Assembly (NCBI RefSeq): GCF_900111675.1
Contig: NZ_FOHO01000022.1
Location: 1 to 46,422, forward strand
Direction of reading: 5' to 3'
DNA length: 46,422 bases
DNA from: Paracoccus homiensis
GTDB taxonomy: Bacteria > Pseudomonadota > Alphaproteobacteria > Rhodobacterales > Rhodobacteraceae
The position numbers and the translations under genes are program-made. Below, one piece after another: positions 1 to 8,609 of this stretch (its first letter is position 1; every line of letters starts with the position of its first letter). Under the pieces are notes generated by a model. It had not been told where the DNA came from. It did not search any database and saw only the letters and a list, made by a program, of their open reading frames with translations.

Positions 1-2
1 GG

Positions 3-341
3 GCGGGCGTGTCGGGGGTGAACATCACCAAGGTGCACGCGGCCTATTCGCTGGGGGCGTCGAAATGGCAATTGCTGCGGCACGTGATCCTGCCCAATTC
101 GCTGCCCGAGATCTTTACCGGGGCGCGGGTGGCGATGGGGGTGTGCTGGGGCACGGTGGTGGCCGCCGAGCTGGTCGCGGCCCAGAAGGGCGCCGGCATG
201 ATGATCATCGCAGCCTCCAAGTTCCAGCTGACCGACATCGTCCTGATGGGCATCATCCTCATCGGAATCATCGGCTACGCAATCGACGTCATCATGAGAC
301 TCGCAGAACAAAAACTCGTCCCATGGAAAGGACAAGGGTAA
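3..341 (+). CDS. tauC: Taurine-type ABC transporter permease, C-terminal part (5' end outside window)
   Basis: This is the last ~113 residues of an inner-membrane permease of the nitrate/sulfonate/taurine ABC family. The visible part holds the cytoplasmic EAA-type coupling loop (AYSLGASKWQLLRHVILPNSLPEI), two or more hydrophobic segments, and a C-terminus ending KLVPWKGQG, which resembles the RLxPW ending usual in TauC. The frame is open to the left edge, so the true start is upstream. It would take up taurine or another sulfonate with TauA and TauB, which are not visible. A strong terminator follows at once, so it is the last gene of its operon. SsuC or another aliphatic-sulfonate permease is the main alternative. 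Confidence 0.75.
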   Translation, partial: AGVSGVNITKVHAAYSLGASKWQLLRHVILPNSLPEIFTGARVAMGVCWGTVVAAELVAAQKGAGMMIIAASKFQLTDIVLMGIILIGIIGYAIDVIMRLAEQKLVPWKGQG

Positions 342-370
342 GGCGAATGACGAACACAAAGGCGCCGGAT

Positions 371-409
371 GGCTGCGGGCCGGTCCCGGCGCCGCAGCCG
401 AGGTTTTTT
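371..409 (+). terminator. Rho-independent terminator after tauC
   Basis: GC-rich hairpin with perfect 8-bp outer arms GGCTGCGG (371-378) and CCGCAGCC (392-399). An inner GCCGG/CCGGC pairing extends the stem, and a run of six T (404-409) follows four bases later. It lies 30 nt after the tauC stop codon and just beyond the 3' end of the convergent sulfatase gene. Confidence 0.85.
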
Positions 410-414
410 CGTCG

Positions 415-1944
415 CTAATGCCAGCCGACGCGCGGCGACACGGGGATCATGTCATCGGGGCGCGTGCGGATCATGCGCAGGTGATCTTCGCGCAGGTCGC
501 GATGGGTGGGATCGTCGAAAAGGTTCGTCATTTCATCGGGATCGTCCTGCAGATCATACATCTCACCCGTCATGGTGCGCATGTCGACCGACATGCGATA
601 GCGGCGGCTGCGGACCGTCATCAGGTCCATGTCCACGGCTGATCGGCAGGCATCGACCTCGTATTCCGACAGGGCGAATTCGCGTGTCTCGCGCCCTTCC
701 CACAGGCCGCGCCATGATCTGCCATGCGACGGCGCAGCGGTGATCCCGGCAAGATCGGCCAGGGTGGCAAGAATGTCGATCGTGCCAACCGGATCGTCCA
801 GCACTTGGCCCGCCGCGACGCCGGGGCCGCAAATCATGCAGGGCACCCGCAGCAACCCGTCATACAGCATCGGCCCCTTCAGCAGCAGGCCGTGATCGCC
901 CAGCCATTCCCCGTGATCGCTGGTAAAGACGATGATCGTGTTGTCCAGCTCGCCCTGTTGTTCCAGCGTGTCGAGGATGCGCCCGATCTGATGGTCCACG
1001 GCGCTGATCATGCCGAAATAGATGCGCGTCAGGTCTTGCAGCGCCTGTTCGGTCAGCTCGCCCTTCTGGCCCCAATCGATGCCGCCGGCATTGTGTTCGG
1101 CACCTTGCTTGATGGGCTTCGCCCGATCCTCGACAAAGGCGCGGTGCCACCATGGTCGGCGGTCAAGATCCAGTTCGGGATGCTTGGCGATGGTGACGGG
1201 CGTGTCGTCATACATGTCGCACCAGGGGCGCGGCGACAGGAAGGGCGGGTGCGGATCGGGAAAGGATATCCAGGCCATGAGGGGCCGATCGCCCTTGTCC
1301 TGCACCATCCTGACCGCGCGGTCCCCGATCCATTCGGTGCTGTGCCATTCCTTGTCCAGCCCTGACCGCCATGCCTGAAAATGGGCGGTGTCCGGTTCAA
1401 GGCGGTCCTTCGCGCGTTGCCAGCGTGCGCCGCCTTGTCCGTCCTGATGCAGCCAGTCTTCATAATGCAGCGATTCCGGGGGGGCGGACCATTTCGTGTG
1501 GTGATGGGGCCGCAGCATCAGCTGTACATCCTGAAACCCCATATAGCTGCCGGTCCAGTCGGGCCCGAAATCCGCGGCGCTTTGATAGCATTCGGGCCGA
1601 CCCGTGGGGTGGAAGGTCTGCTGGCTGGACAGATGCGCCTTGCCGATGAAATGGGTGGCATAGCCCGCCGCGGTGAACGTGCCGCCCAGCCCCTGTTCGG
1701 CCAAGGCCTCGTCCAGATCGCGCCCGTTGTCGCGGACGCCGTGGCTGTAGGGCAGCTTGCCCGTCAGGATCGAGGCGCGCGCCGCCTGACACATCGGATG
1801 CGGGGTGATGCAGGTGCGAAAGCGCACGCCCCGTTGCGCGATTTGATCCATGTTGGGGGTGATGACGCCACGGCCTTCCGGGCCGATGCAGTCGCCCCTT
1901 TGCTGATCGGTGGTGATCAGGATGACATTGGGTTTCTTCGCCAT
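415..1944 (-). CDS. Sulfatase (arylsulfatase type, S1 family), cytoplasmic
   Basis: A 509-residue sulfatase that would hydrolyse sulfate esters, probably on an imported sugar. It starts straight into the fold (PNVILITTDQQRGD; metal ligand D13) with no signal peptide, so it should act in the cytoplasm. The formylglycine site is MCQAARASILTG, with Cys52 as the residue to be oxidised. The motif is CxAxR rather than the usual CxPxR, a less common but recognised variant. The FTSDHGEWLGDHG and LLLKGPMLYDG blocks supply further metal and sulfate ligands. An AAGGG lies about 10 nt before the ATG. It is divergent from the sugar ABC operon at 2065 across a 120-bp promoter region, which suggests joint control. 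An FGE gene lies at 8602. The exact sulfated substrate cannot be told from sequence. Confidence 0.9.
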   Translation of the reverse strand: MAKKPNVILITTDQQRGDCIGPEGRGVITPNMDQIAQRGVRFRTCITPHPMCQAARASILTGKLPYSHGVRDNGRDLDEALAEQGLGGTFTAAGYATHFIGKAHLSSQQTFHPTGRPECYQSAADFGPDWTGSYMGFQDVQLMLRPHHHTKWSAPPESLHYEDWLHQDGQGGARWQRAKDRLEPDTAHFQAWRSGLDKEWHSTEWIGDRAVRMVQDKGDRPLMAWISFPDPHPPFLSPRPWCDMYDDTPVTIAKHPELDLDRRPWWHRAFVEDRAKPIKQGAEHNAGGIDWGQKGELTEQALQDLTRIYFGMISAVDHQIGRILDTLEQQGELDNTIIVFTSDHGEWLGDHGLLLKGPMLYDGLLRVPCMICGPGVAAGQVLDDPVGTIDILATLADLAGITAAPSHGRSWRGLWEGRETREFALSEYEVDACRSAVDMDLMTVRSRRYRMSVDMRTMTGEMYDLQDDPDEMTNLFDDPTHRDLREDHLRMIRTRPDDMIPVSPRVGWH

Positions 1945-2064
1945 GAAACTTGCCCTTTACATCAAGGATGGCACGCCGCGGCGCCGTTCTCGATCAGTGA
2001 TAAGCAGATTATTGTGTACAAAGTAAAGAAATAATGTACGATCCTGCCAAACGGAGGAGAGATC
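1945..2064. promoter_or_regulatory. Divergent promoter region (sulfatase / sugar ABC operon) with repeated GTAC operator motif
   Basis: AT-rich island in GC-rich DNA. It contains TTGTGTACAA (2012-2021) and AAATAATGTACGAT (2029-2042); their GTAC cores (2016-2019 and 2036-2039) are exactly 20 bp apart, about two helical turns. The 14-mer AAATAATGTACGAT recurs exactly, in reverse orientation, at 11743-11756 in front of the galactonate dehydratase and second sulfatase genes. FadR-type GntR proteins bind symmetric GT...AC sites, so I read these as operators for a GntR regulator, best candidate 7908-8609. The ABC operon has a good ribosome site, GGAGGAGAG, before 2065. Confidence 0.55.
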
Positions 2065-3288
2065 ATGACACGCAATCTGTTGTCCACGACCCTGTTCGCG
2101 CTGCTTGCCGGAACCGCGGCCCATGCCCAGATCGTTCTGGATGTCGTGGCCTGGAAGGGCAACGAAGCCGAGCCTGCGGGGATGCCGCAGCTGATCGAGA
2201 AGTTCGAGGCCGAACACCCCGAGATCACGGTGGATCTGACTTTCGTCGCGCGCAAGGATATCGACAAGGTCATTCCGCCGCGCCTGCAGTCGGGAAACCC
2301 GCCCGATGTCACCATGGTCGACAGCGCCCTGAACAAATTGTGGGGCGAGGCAGGCTTCCTGACGGATCTTGGTACCGATGCCGACTGGGTTCAGCGCATG
2401 AAGCCCGAGGTGCGCGAGGTTCTGGAACTGGATGGTGCGATGCTGACCCAGCCTTTGGAAATCATCGGCATGGGCAATTTCGTCAACATGGACCTGCTTG
2501 CCCAGGCGGGCATCCAGACGCCGCCCGTGACGCTGGACGAACTGACCGCGGCCTGCGGGGCATTGGCGGAACAGGGGATCAGTCCGATGATCTTCTCGGG
2601 CGGGTTCTCGGCCATGCTGTTCGTGGGCGCGAACGGGATCGATCCGGCCGCCGGCAACGCGGCCGCACTTGGGGCGGGCGATGACCGCTTTGTCGAGGAT
2701 GCCAGCTTCAACCAAGCGCTGGACCGGGTGCGCGCGCTGGTCGATGCGCAATGCTTCGATCCCGAACTGCAGGCCGGTCTGGACCCCTGGGCGACCGCCC
2801 CGCAGGAGTTCCGGTCGGGCAATGTCGCCATCCTGCCGCAAGGCGCGTGGAATATCGGCAGTTTTCAGCAGGTCGAGGGCCTGAACTTCCAGTTTGCGCC
2901 CATGCCGTCGGGTTTTTCCGATAAGGGGGTCGCGCTGGATCTGGTCGGTCCGGGCTGGGCCATTCCGCGCGACGCCGAACATGCAGATGCAGCACGGGCC
3001 TGGGTCGATTTCTTTGCCAAGCCGGAAAATCTTGCGATCTTCCTTCAGGCCGAAAATGCCTACAGCCCCTATGAGGGGGCCGAGACGCAGATGCCCGAAC
3101 TGGCCGCATCCTACACCGCCGCCCGTGATGCGGGCAGCGCGATCCTGTGGCCCTTCTCGACGCTGGAATTTCCAAAGGCCCTGCAGCCCGAATGGGAAGA
3201 CAGCCTGACGGGTTTCCTGCTGAACCTGGATGATCCGAACGAGGACACGCTGCAGCGTTGGGACGATGCGGTCGAGGACAGTCTCTGA
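2065..3288 (+). CDS. Extracellular sugar-binding protein of ABC transporter (family 1)
   Basis: A 407-residue periplasmic solute-binding protein of the carbohydrate-uptake (CUT1) type. Residues 1-22 form a signal peptide (MTRNLLSTTLFALLAGTAAHA). The mature part carries the family's early pattern (KFEAEHPEITVDL, then LQSGNPPDVTMVD) and a late block GPGWAIPRDAEHADAARAWVDFFAKPE. GGAGGAGAG precedes the ATG. It is the first gene of an operon with two permeases, an SDR dehydrogenase and an ATPase, and is divergent from a sulfatase gene. That context suggests the ligand is a sulfated or neutral galactose-type sugar, but the ligand cannot be read from the sequence. Confidence 0.93.
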   Translation: MTRNLLSTTLFALLAGTAAHAQIVLDVVAWKGNEAEPAGMPQLIEKFEAEHPEITVDLTFVARKDIDKVIPPRLQSGNPPDVTMVDSALNKLWGEAGFLTDLGTDADWVQRMKPEVREVLELDGAMLTQPLEIIGMGNFVNMDLLAQAGIQTPPVTLDELTAACGALAEQGISPMIFSGGFSAMLFVGANGIDPAAGNAAALGAGDDRFVEDASFNQALDRVRALVDAQCFDPELQAGLDPWATAPQEFRSGNVAILPQGAWNIGSFQQVEGLNFQFAPMPSGFSDKGVALDLVGPGWAIPRDAEHADAARAWVDFFAKPENLAIFLQAENAYSPYEGAETQMPELAASYTAARDAGSAILWPFSTLEFPKALQPEWEDSLTGFLLNLDDPNEDTLQRWDDAVEDSL

Positions 3289-3313
3289 CGGTCCGGGACG
3301 AAGGGGAAACGCC

Positions 3314-4174
3314 ATGCGAAGAAGTTATAATCTGTACCTGTTCAGCTTGCCTGCGCTGATCGTGCTGGTGCTGTTCTTCGTCCATCCGGTCATCCTGACC
3401 TTCGACATGAGCCTGACCAGCTTCAAGGGCATCGGCGAGGCAAAGGATATCGGGTGGCGCAACTATGAACGGATCTTCACCCGCGACCGCTATCTGGACG
3501 AAATCTGGCTGACGCTGTGGTACACGGTCATCGTCGTTTCGGCGCTGACGGTCACGGGGCTGTTCTTTGCGGCCATGCTGCATCGGCTGCCCGCGATCCG
3601 CAATTTCAGCCGCGCGGCACTGTACACGCCTGCGATGATGTCCTTCGTGGTCGTGGGCTATGTCTGGCAGTTTCTCTATTCGCCGATCAATGGCGGCATC
3701 AACGTGGCGCTGCGCGATCTTGGGTTGGGCTGGATCGAACAGAACTGGCTGGGCGATCCCGATATCGCGCTTTATGCCGTGGCCTTCGTCCAGATCTGGA
3801 TGTTCACCGGGTTCACCTGCGCCATCTTTCTGGCGGGTTTCGCCAATATCCCCGAAGAGATCGGTGAGGCCGGGCGCCTTGAGGGGGCAAGTTCCTGGCA
3901 GCGGTTCCGCTATCTGGAGCTGCCGCTGCTTGGTCCGTCGATCACGGTGTCGGTGATGCTGACAACCATCGGCACGCTGAAGACCTTCGAGCTGCCCTTC
4001 ATCCTGACCAAGGGCGGCCCCGATGGCGCGACCCGCCTTCTGTCGATCGACATCATCGACAACCTCTTTGGCCAGTACAAGTTCGGCTTCGCCTCGGCGC
4101 TGTCCATCGTAATGCTGGCCGTCGTTCTGGTCGTCGCGCTGGTGCAGAACCGGCTTCTGGCCGAGAAGGAGTGA
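3314..4174 (+). CDS. Sugar ABC transporter permease (MalF/UgpA type)
   Basis: A 286-residue inner-membrane permease with six predicted helices, beginning MRRSYNLYLFSLPALIVLVLFF. The EAA coupling loop is present (EEIGEAGRLEGASSWQRFR, about residues 181-199). I chose the ATG at 3314, after AAGGGGAAACGCC, rather than the longer frame from 3230, whose extra 28 residues are Arg-rich and overlap the binding-protein gene. It forms the membrane channel together with the product of 4179. Confidence 0.92.
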   Translation: MRRSYNLYLFSLPALIVLVLFFVHPVILTFDMSLTSFKGIGEAKDIGWRNYERIFTRDRYLDEIWLTLWYTVIVVSALTVTGLFFAAMLHRLPAIRNFSRAALYTPAMMSFVVVGYVWQFLYSPINGGINVALRDLGLGWIEQNWLGDPDIALYAVAFVQIWMFTGFTCAIFLAGFANIPEEIGEAGRLEGASSWQRFRYLELPLLGPSITVSVMLTTIGTLKTFELPFILTKGGPDGATRLLSIDIIDNLFGQYKFGFASALSIVMLAVVLVVALVQNRLLAEKE

Positions 4175-4178
4175 TCCC

Positions 4179-5060
4179 ATGGATGCGACGACACATGCCG
4201 CCAATCCGGCCAAGGCCCGCAACCTCGACACGGTGCTGTTGCGCAAGCGGCTGAAATCGGGGCTGGCTCATGGCGCGGTGCTGGTGCTGGTGCTGATCAT
4301 GCTGCTGCCGCTGGTCTACATGGTCATGATGTCCTTCAAGACATCGACCGAGATCGCGCAGAATCCGCTTGGCCTGCCTGAGAGCCTGTATTGGGGCAAT
4401 TACATGCGGGCGCTGTCGGAAATGGGCTATGTCCGATCGGTCCTGAATTCGCTGGCGATCACGGTGTCGGTGATCCTGATCGTGGTGCTGGCCGGAGCGA
4501 TGGCGGCCTATCCGCTGGCACGGATGAAATCGCGTATCAGCCGGATCATCGTGATGATCATGGCGCTTGGGCTGGCGACGCCGAATTTCGTCACGATCAC
4601 GCCGATCTACGTCATCTTCCGCGATCTGGGCCTGCTTGACAGCTATCTGGGGATCGTTCTGGCCTTCGCGGCGCTGAAGATGCCGCTGGCGGTGTTCTTC
4701 TATACCGGGTTCATCGCGGCCATTCCGCTGGAACTGGAAGAGGCCGCCAAGCTGGACAATTGCAGCAACTGGCAGATCTTCTGGCATGTCATCCGCCCGC
4801 TGCTGGGTCCGGTCACGGCGACGCTGTCGCTGTTCGTGATGATCATGGTCTGGAACGACTTCATCTATCCGCTGCTGCTTCTGACCGACAAGGACAAGCT
4901 GACGGTGATGATCGCGGTCTACAAGTTCGTCGGCAATACCGGGATCGATCCGACGCGGCTGTTTCCGGCCGCCGTGCTTGGCTCGCTTCCGCTGCTGCTG
5001 ATGTTCGCCTTCTTCCAACGCAAGATCATGGCCGGTTCGACGGCAGGAGCAGTCAAATGA
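4179..5060 (+). CDS. Sugar ABC transporter permease (MalG/UgpE type)
   Basis: A 293-residue second permease subunit. A cytoplasmic N-terminus of about 30 residues is followed by six hydrophobic segments, and the EAA loop reads LELEEAAKLDNCSNWQIFWHV before RPLLGP. The gene starts four bases after the previous stop, with AAGGAG at the preceding gene's end as ribosome site. Its stop overlaps the SDR start (ATGA at 5057-5060), so the two are translationally coupled. Confidence 0.92.
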   Translation: MDATTHAANPAKARNLDTVLLRKRLKSGLAHGAVLVLVLIMLLPLVYMVMMSFKTSTEIAQNPLGLPESLYWGNYMRALSEMGYVRSVLNSLAITVSVILIVVLAGAMAAYPLARMKSRISRIIVMIMALGLATPNFVTITPIYVIFRDLGLLDSYLGIVLAFAALKMPLAVFFYTGFIAAIPLELEEAAKLDNCSNWQIFWHVIRPLLGPVTATLSLFVMIMVWNDFIYPLLLLTDKDKLTVMIAVYKFVGNTGIDPTRLFPAAVLGSLPLLLMFAFFQRKIMAGSTAGAVK

Positions 5061-5815
5061 ACCTCGAGGGACAACATGTCATCGTGACGGGGGCCGCATC
5101 GGGCATCGGGCTGGGCATTGCCCGACAGGTGCGGGCTGCGGGCGCGGCGGTGACGGGGCTGGACCGCAACCCCGACGGGGCGGCGCGGATGGCCGAACTG
5201 GGCGCGGAATTTGTCCGGGTCGATGTCGCGGAACCCGATGCGCTGGTCGCTGCGATCGAGGATGCCCATGCGCGGGCAGGGCGGCTGGACGGTCTGGTGA
5301 ACAATGCGGGTGTGACCATCCGCGTGCCGTTCCTGGAGCTGACCCTCGGGCAGATCGAGATGCTGTGGCAGGTGAACCAGCGTTCGGTTCTGGTCGCCTC
5401 GCAGGCGGCGGGGCGGATCATGGCTGCGGCGGGGCGCGGTGCGATCGTGAACATCGCCTCGAACCACGCCAATGCGACCAATCCGGGCCACGAAGCCTAT
5501 GCCGCGACCAAGGGTGCCATCGTCGCCATGACGCGCGCGATGGCCTGGTCGCTTGGCCCGAACGGGGTGCGCGCCAACACGCTGTCGCCCGGCATGACCC
5601 AGACCGAGATCGTGATCGAGGCGATGAAGGACCCTGCCAATGCGGCGAATTTCCGGTCGTGGTCGGCCGACAATCAGGTGAACACCGTCGATGAGGTCGG
5701 CCGCGCCGCCGTGTTCCTGCTGTCGGATGCGTCTTCGGCCCTGAACGGCAGCGATCTGGTCGCCGACCGCGCGATGTCATCGCTTTTGGGCGTCAACGAT
5801 ACGAGGAGAGCCTGA
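5057..5815 (+). CDS. SDR-family sugar dehydrogenase (candidate D-galactose 1-dehydrogenase)
   Basis: A 252-residue classical short-chain dehydrogenase. It has the nucleotide-binding motif [12 protein letters not shown] (about residues 10-21), NNAG, and an intact Ser-x12-Tyr-x3-Lys catalytic set (the Ser of IASNHA and YAATK). An acidic residue after the second strand (GLDRN) suggests NAD preference. The start overlaps the permease stop as ATGA, and it sits inside the transporter operon between permease and ATPase, so it probably acts on the imported sugar. With the lactonase (6959), dehydratase (10493) and DgoK (9572) it would give the first step of a De Ley-Doudoroff route. An alternative is oxidation of a sugar alcohol or of a 2-keto-3-deoxy-aldonate. 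Confidence 0.85.
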   Translation: MNLEGQHVIVTGAASGIGLGIARQVRAAGAAVTGLDRNPDGAARMAELGAEFVRVDVAEPDALVAAIEDAHARAGRLDGLVNNAGVTIRVPFLELTLGQIEMLWQVNQRSVLVASQAAGRIMAAAGRGAIVNIASNHANATNPGHEAYAATKGAIVAMTRAMAWSLGPNGVRANTLSPGMTQTEIVIEAMKDPANAANFRSWSADNQVNTVDEVGRAAVFLLSDASSALNGSDLVADRAMSSLLGVNDTRRA

Positions 5816-5816
5816 G

Positions 5817-6902
5817 ATGGCCGGACTTGAACTAAGCAACGTCATCAAGCGCTATGGCGCGACGCAGGTGATCCACGGGGTGGACCTGCAGATCGATGAC
5901 GGCGATTTCTGCGTGTTCGTCGGCCCGTCCGGTTGTGGCAAGTCCACGCTTCTGCGCATGATCGCGGGCCTCGAGGAAACGACCGGCGGGCGCATGGCCA
6001 TCGGCGACCGCGACGTGACCCATGTCGATCCCGCGCAGCGCGGCGTGTCGATGGTGTTTCAGACCTATGCGCTTTACCCGCATATGACCGTGCGCGAAAA
6101 CATGAGCTTCGGCCTGAAGATCGGCCGCATGGCCAAGCCCGAAATCACCCGGAAGGTCGACGAGGCGGCGCGCATCCTGAAGCTGGATCGCTATATGGAT
6201 CGCAAGCCCAAGGCGCTTTCGGGCGGCCAGCGTCAGCGCGTGGCCATCGGGCGGGCCATCGTGCGTCAGCCCGACGTGTTCCTGTTCGACGAACCGCTGT
6301 CCAATCTGGACGCCGAACTCAGGGTCGAAATGCGGGTCGAGATCGCCCGCCTGCACAAGCAGCTTGGCGCGACCATGGTCTATGTCACCCATGACCAGGT
6401 CGAGGCGATGACCATGGCCGACAAGATCGTCGTCCTGCGCGATGGTCGGATCGAACAGGCAGGCAAGCCGACCGATCTGTACCACGATCCCGACAATCTG
6501 TTCGTCGCGGGGTTCATCGGCTCGCCGCGGATGAATTTCTTCGAGGGTCGCGTGGTAAGCCATTCGGATGGCCACGCCTTTGTCGAGGTGCCGCGTCTTG
6601 CCAGTCAGCCGGTCGCGGTTCCCGTCGCAACCCGGTGCCCGCCCGGTCAGGCGATCACGCTGGGATTGCGGCCCGAACATTTCGATCCGCAGGGACCGGT
6701 TGCCGTCAGCCTTGGCGTCGATGTGCTGGAGGATCTGGGCGGCGTCTGCTATGCCTATTCCAGCGATCAGGGTCAGGACACGCCGGTCATCGTCGAACTG
6801 CGCGGCCAGAACAGGCCCATCGTTGACGGGATGTTGCAGATCGGTTTCGACCCGGATCACGCCTTGATCTTCGATACGGAAACGGGCGGGCGTATCCGCT
6901 GA
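5817..6902 (+). CDS. Sugar ABC transporter ATPase (MalK/UgpC type)
   Basis: A 361-residue ATP-binding subunit that powers the CUT1 transporter. Walker A is GPSGCGKST (36-44), the signature is LSGGQRQ (from 134), Walker B is VFLFDEP (Asp158, Glu159), and the switch His lies in YVTHDQ. A C-terminal TOBE-type domain follows from about residue 240 ([10 protein letters not shown] ... LGLRPEHF), the usual MalK/UgpC layout and length. It begins one base after the SDR stop and ends the operon. Confidence 0.93.
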   Translation: MAGLELSNVIKRYGATQVIHGVDLQIDDGDFCVFVGPSGCGKSTLLRMIAGLEETTGGRMAIGDRDVTHVDPAQRGVSMVFQTYALYPHMTVRENMSFGLKIGRMAKPEITRKVDEAARILKLDRYMDRKPKALSGGQRQRVAIGRAIVRQPDVFLFDEPLSNLDAELRVEMRVEIARLHKQLGATMVYVTHDQVEAMTMADKIVVLRDGRIEQAGKPTDLYHDPDNLFVAGFIGSPRMNFFEGRVVSHSDGHAFVEVPRLASQPVAVPVATRCPPGQAITLGLRPEHFDPQGPVAVSLGVDVLEDLGGVCYAYSSDQGQDTPVIVELRGQNRPIVDGMLQIGFDPDHALIFDTETGGRIR

Positions 6903-6924
6903 ACCCCGGCGATCCGGCCGGGTT
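6902..6924. terminator. Hairpin between convergent genes, possible bidirectional terminator
   Basis: CCCGGC (6905-6910) pairs with GCCGGG (6917-6922) around a 6-nt loop; with one bulged C the stem can reach AACC/GGTT. It lies in the 56-bp gap between the ABC ATPase and the convergent lactonase. There is no T-tract, so termination is only suggested by position. Confidence 0.35.
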
Positions 6925-6958
6925 GGATCAAGACCCATCCCGGCCATTCGCAACAGCC

Positions 6959-7813
6959 TTATCCGGTCCAGCGGACACGATGCGGGGGCTTGCCGCGCAC
7001 GGGCATGGGCAGGGCGAACAGCCCGCCCGCCAATGGATTGGCGCTTTTTTCGGCCTCGGTCATGCTGAAGGTTCCGGTGGTGATATACAGCCGGTCCAGA
7101 TCCGGTCCTCCGAAACAGCAATTGGTCACGATCTGGCAGGGCAGCTGGATGCAGTCGAAGGGCTTGCCGTCGGGGGTCATCCCGATCACTTGCCCCCGGT
7201 CGCAGATCGCGATCCACAGATTGCCGTCGCGGTCGACGCACATCCCGTCGGGCCGTCCGATATCGTCGCCAAAGCTGCGGATGATGCGCCATGCGCCGTC
7301 CTCATGGCAATGCAGGCTGCCCGGCACGCTGTCGATGAAGTAAAGCCGCCGACCATCGGGGCTGACATCCAGCCCGTTCGAAATGGTCGTGCCCGACATC
7401 AGCCTGTCCCATCCCGCTTCGGCGCTGCGATACAGGCTGCCCGACGGCGCCTTGGCCCCTTCGGACATGGTGCCCAGCCACAACGCCCCGTCCGGCCCCG
7501 CCACCATGTCGTTCAGCCGGTTTCCGGCAAGGCCGGGTTCGGGATGGCCAAGGATGTCCACCTTGCCGGTATCGGCATCGACGCACCCCAACCCGTGCGC
7601 AGTGGCGATCAGCAGCCCCCCGTCCTGATGCAATGCCAGGGCGCTGATCAGGCAGGGCATCGCGACGCTGCTGTTGCTGCCCGTCGCAGGGTCATGCGCA
7701 TGCAGCCTTTCGCCCGATATGTCGACCCAGCGGATCAGCCCCGCGCGGTCGTCCCACAGCAGACCCTCGCCGCATCCGGCCCGTGCCTGATCCACGCAGA
7801 TAGGTTGTTCCAT
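6959..7813 (-). CDS. SMP-30/gluconolactonase-family sugar lactonase
   Basis: A 284-residue six-bladed beta-propeller lactonase, likely opening the aldonolactone made by the SDR enzyme. Family metal-site blocks are visible: CGEGLLWDD near the start, RLNDMVAGPDGALWLGTM, TISNGLDVSPDGRRLYFIDS and RPDGMCVDRDGNLWIA. I chose the ATG at 7813 because AAAGGAATCACCTT precedes it and family homology begins right after it; the longer frame to 7966 would read through the GntR promoter. It is divergent from the GntR gene. No signal peptide, so cytoplasmic. Confidence 0.88.
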   Translation of the reverse strand: MEQPICVDQARAGCGEGLLWDDRAGLIRWVDISGERLHAHDPATGSNSSVAMPCLISALALHQDGGLLIATAHGLGCVDADTGKVDILGHPEPGLAGNRLNDMVAGPDGALWLGTMSEGAKAPSGSLYRSAEAGWDRLMSGTTISNGLDVSPDGRRLYFIDSVPGSLHCHEDGAWRIIRSFGDDIGRPDGMCVDRDGNLWIAICDRGQVIGMTPDGKPFDCIQLPCQIVTNCCFGGPDLDRLYITTGTFSMTEAEKSANPLAGGLFALPMPVRGKPPHRVRWTG

Positions 7814-7907
7814 AAGGTGATTCCTTTGATATAATGTATGGATAGCCGTTGATGGTGTGTAAACCTGCGATGGTGCCGCCTGTCCCGACCCCCGAGTGAG
7901 GCCCTGA
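7814..7907. promoter_or_regulatory. Divergent promoter region, lactonase / GntR regulator
   Basis: Contains a consensus -10 TATAAT at 7830-7835 on the + strand, with TTGTTC (7805-7810) as a poor -35 at 19-bp spacing. It reads into ATAATGTATGGAT (from 7831), which matches the core of the AAATAATGTACGAT element found at 2029 and, inverted, at 11743. An operator overlapping the -10 beside the regulator's own gene fits autoregulation. Confidence 0.5.
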
Positions 7908-8609
7908 ATGAGCAAGCGCAGTTCCATGGAGATTTCCGCCGAAACCGAGGGTGGCACCGCGCCCATCTATGAACGGATCCGCAATGACATCCTGTCGGGT
8001 GTGCTGGCCGCGAACGAGAGGCTGAAGATCTCGGAACTGGCCAAGCGGCACAACACCTCGACCAACCCGATCCGCGAGGTTCTGCAACAGTTGCGCGGCG
8101 AGGGACTGGTGCTGTTCACCCTGAATCAGGGTGCGCGGGTGCGGCCCATCGATATGGATTTCGTCCGCGACGTCGCCGAGGTCGGCTATCAGCTTGAGCC
8201 CTATCTGCTGAAGGTCTTTGTTGAAACCGCCAGCGCCGAGGATATTCAGGAACTTGAACGGATCCAGTCCGAGATCGAGGCCCTGAACTTTGCCGACAAG
8301 GCCCGGCACACCGCGCTGAACAACGCGTTCCACGAATACATGTATGACCGCCACTATAACCGTGTCGCCGTCGAATTGTGGAAACAGCACCGCAGCATTC
8401 TGGGCGCGATCAGCACGCGCGTTCCCATCGCCCTTGGCCGACGCGAGGCGATCTTGCGCGAACATCGCGAACTGATTGATGCGGTGCGCCGTCAGGATGT
8501 CGCGAAATCGCAGGAAATCCTGTCGCGCCATATCGGTGATGCGGGACGGCATCTGGTCGATCAGTTGCGGATCGAACAGGCGCGCAGCGGTCGGGGGGAT
8601 CATGGCTGA
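7908..8609 (+). CDS. GntR-family transcriptional regulator (FCD type)
   Basis: A 233-residue regulator. An N-terminal winged helix (about 20-80: PIYERIRNDILSGVL ... NTSTNPIREVLQQLRGEGLV) is followed by an all-helical FCD effector domain (about 90-225) with FHEYMYDRHY and SRHIGDAGRHL, which carry the His/Asp residues typical of its metal or ligand pocket. FCD proteins usually respond to carboxylic or sugar acids, so a galactonate-type pathway acid is a fair guess. It overlaps the FGE start by 8 nt, so regulator and sulfatase-activating enzyme are probably co-transcribed. It is the likely controller of the ATAATGTA-bearing promoters at about 2030, 7830 and 11750. Confidence 0.9.
   Translation: MSKRSSMEISAETEGGTAPIYERIRNDILSGVLAANERLKISELAKRHNTSTNPIREVLQQLRGEGLVLFTLNQGARVRPIDMDFVRDVAEVGYQLEPYLLKVFVETASAEDIQELERIQSEIEALNFADKARHTALNNAFHEYMYDRHYNRVAVELWKQHRSILGAISTRVPIALGRREAILREHRELIDAVRRQDVAKSQEILSRHIGDAGRHLVDQLRIEQARSGRGDHG

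Noticed and set aside
1957..3315. 452-codon open frame on the minus strand
   Set aside because: Lies opposite the sugar-binding protein gene and runs over its promoter; a high-GC shadow frame.
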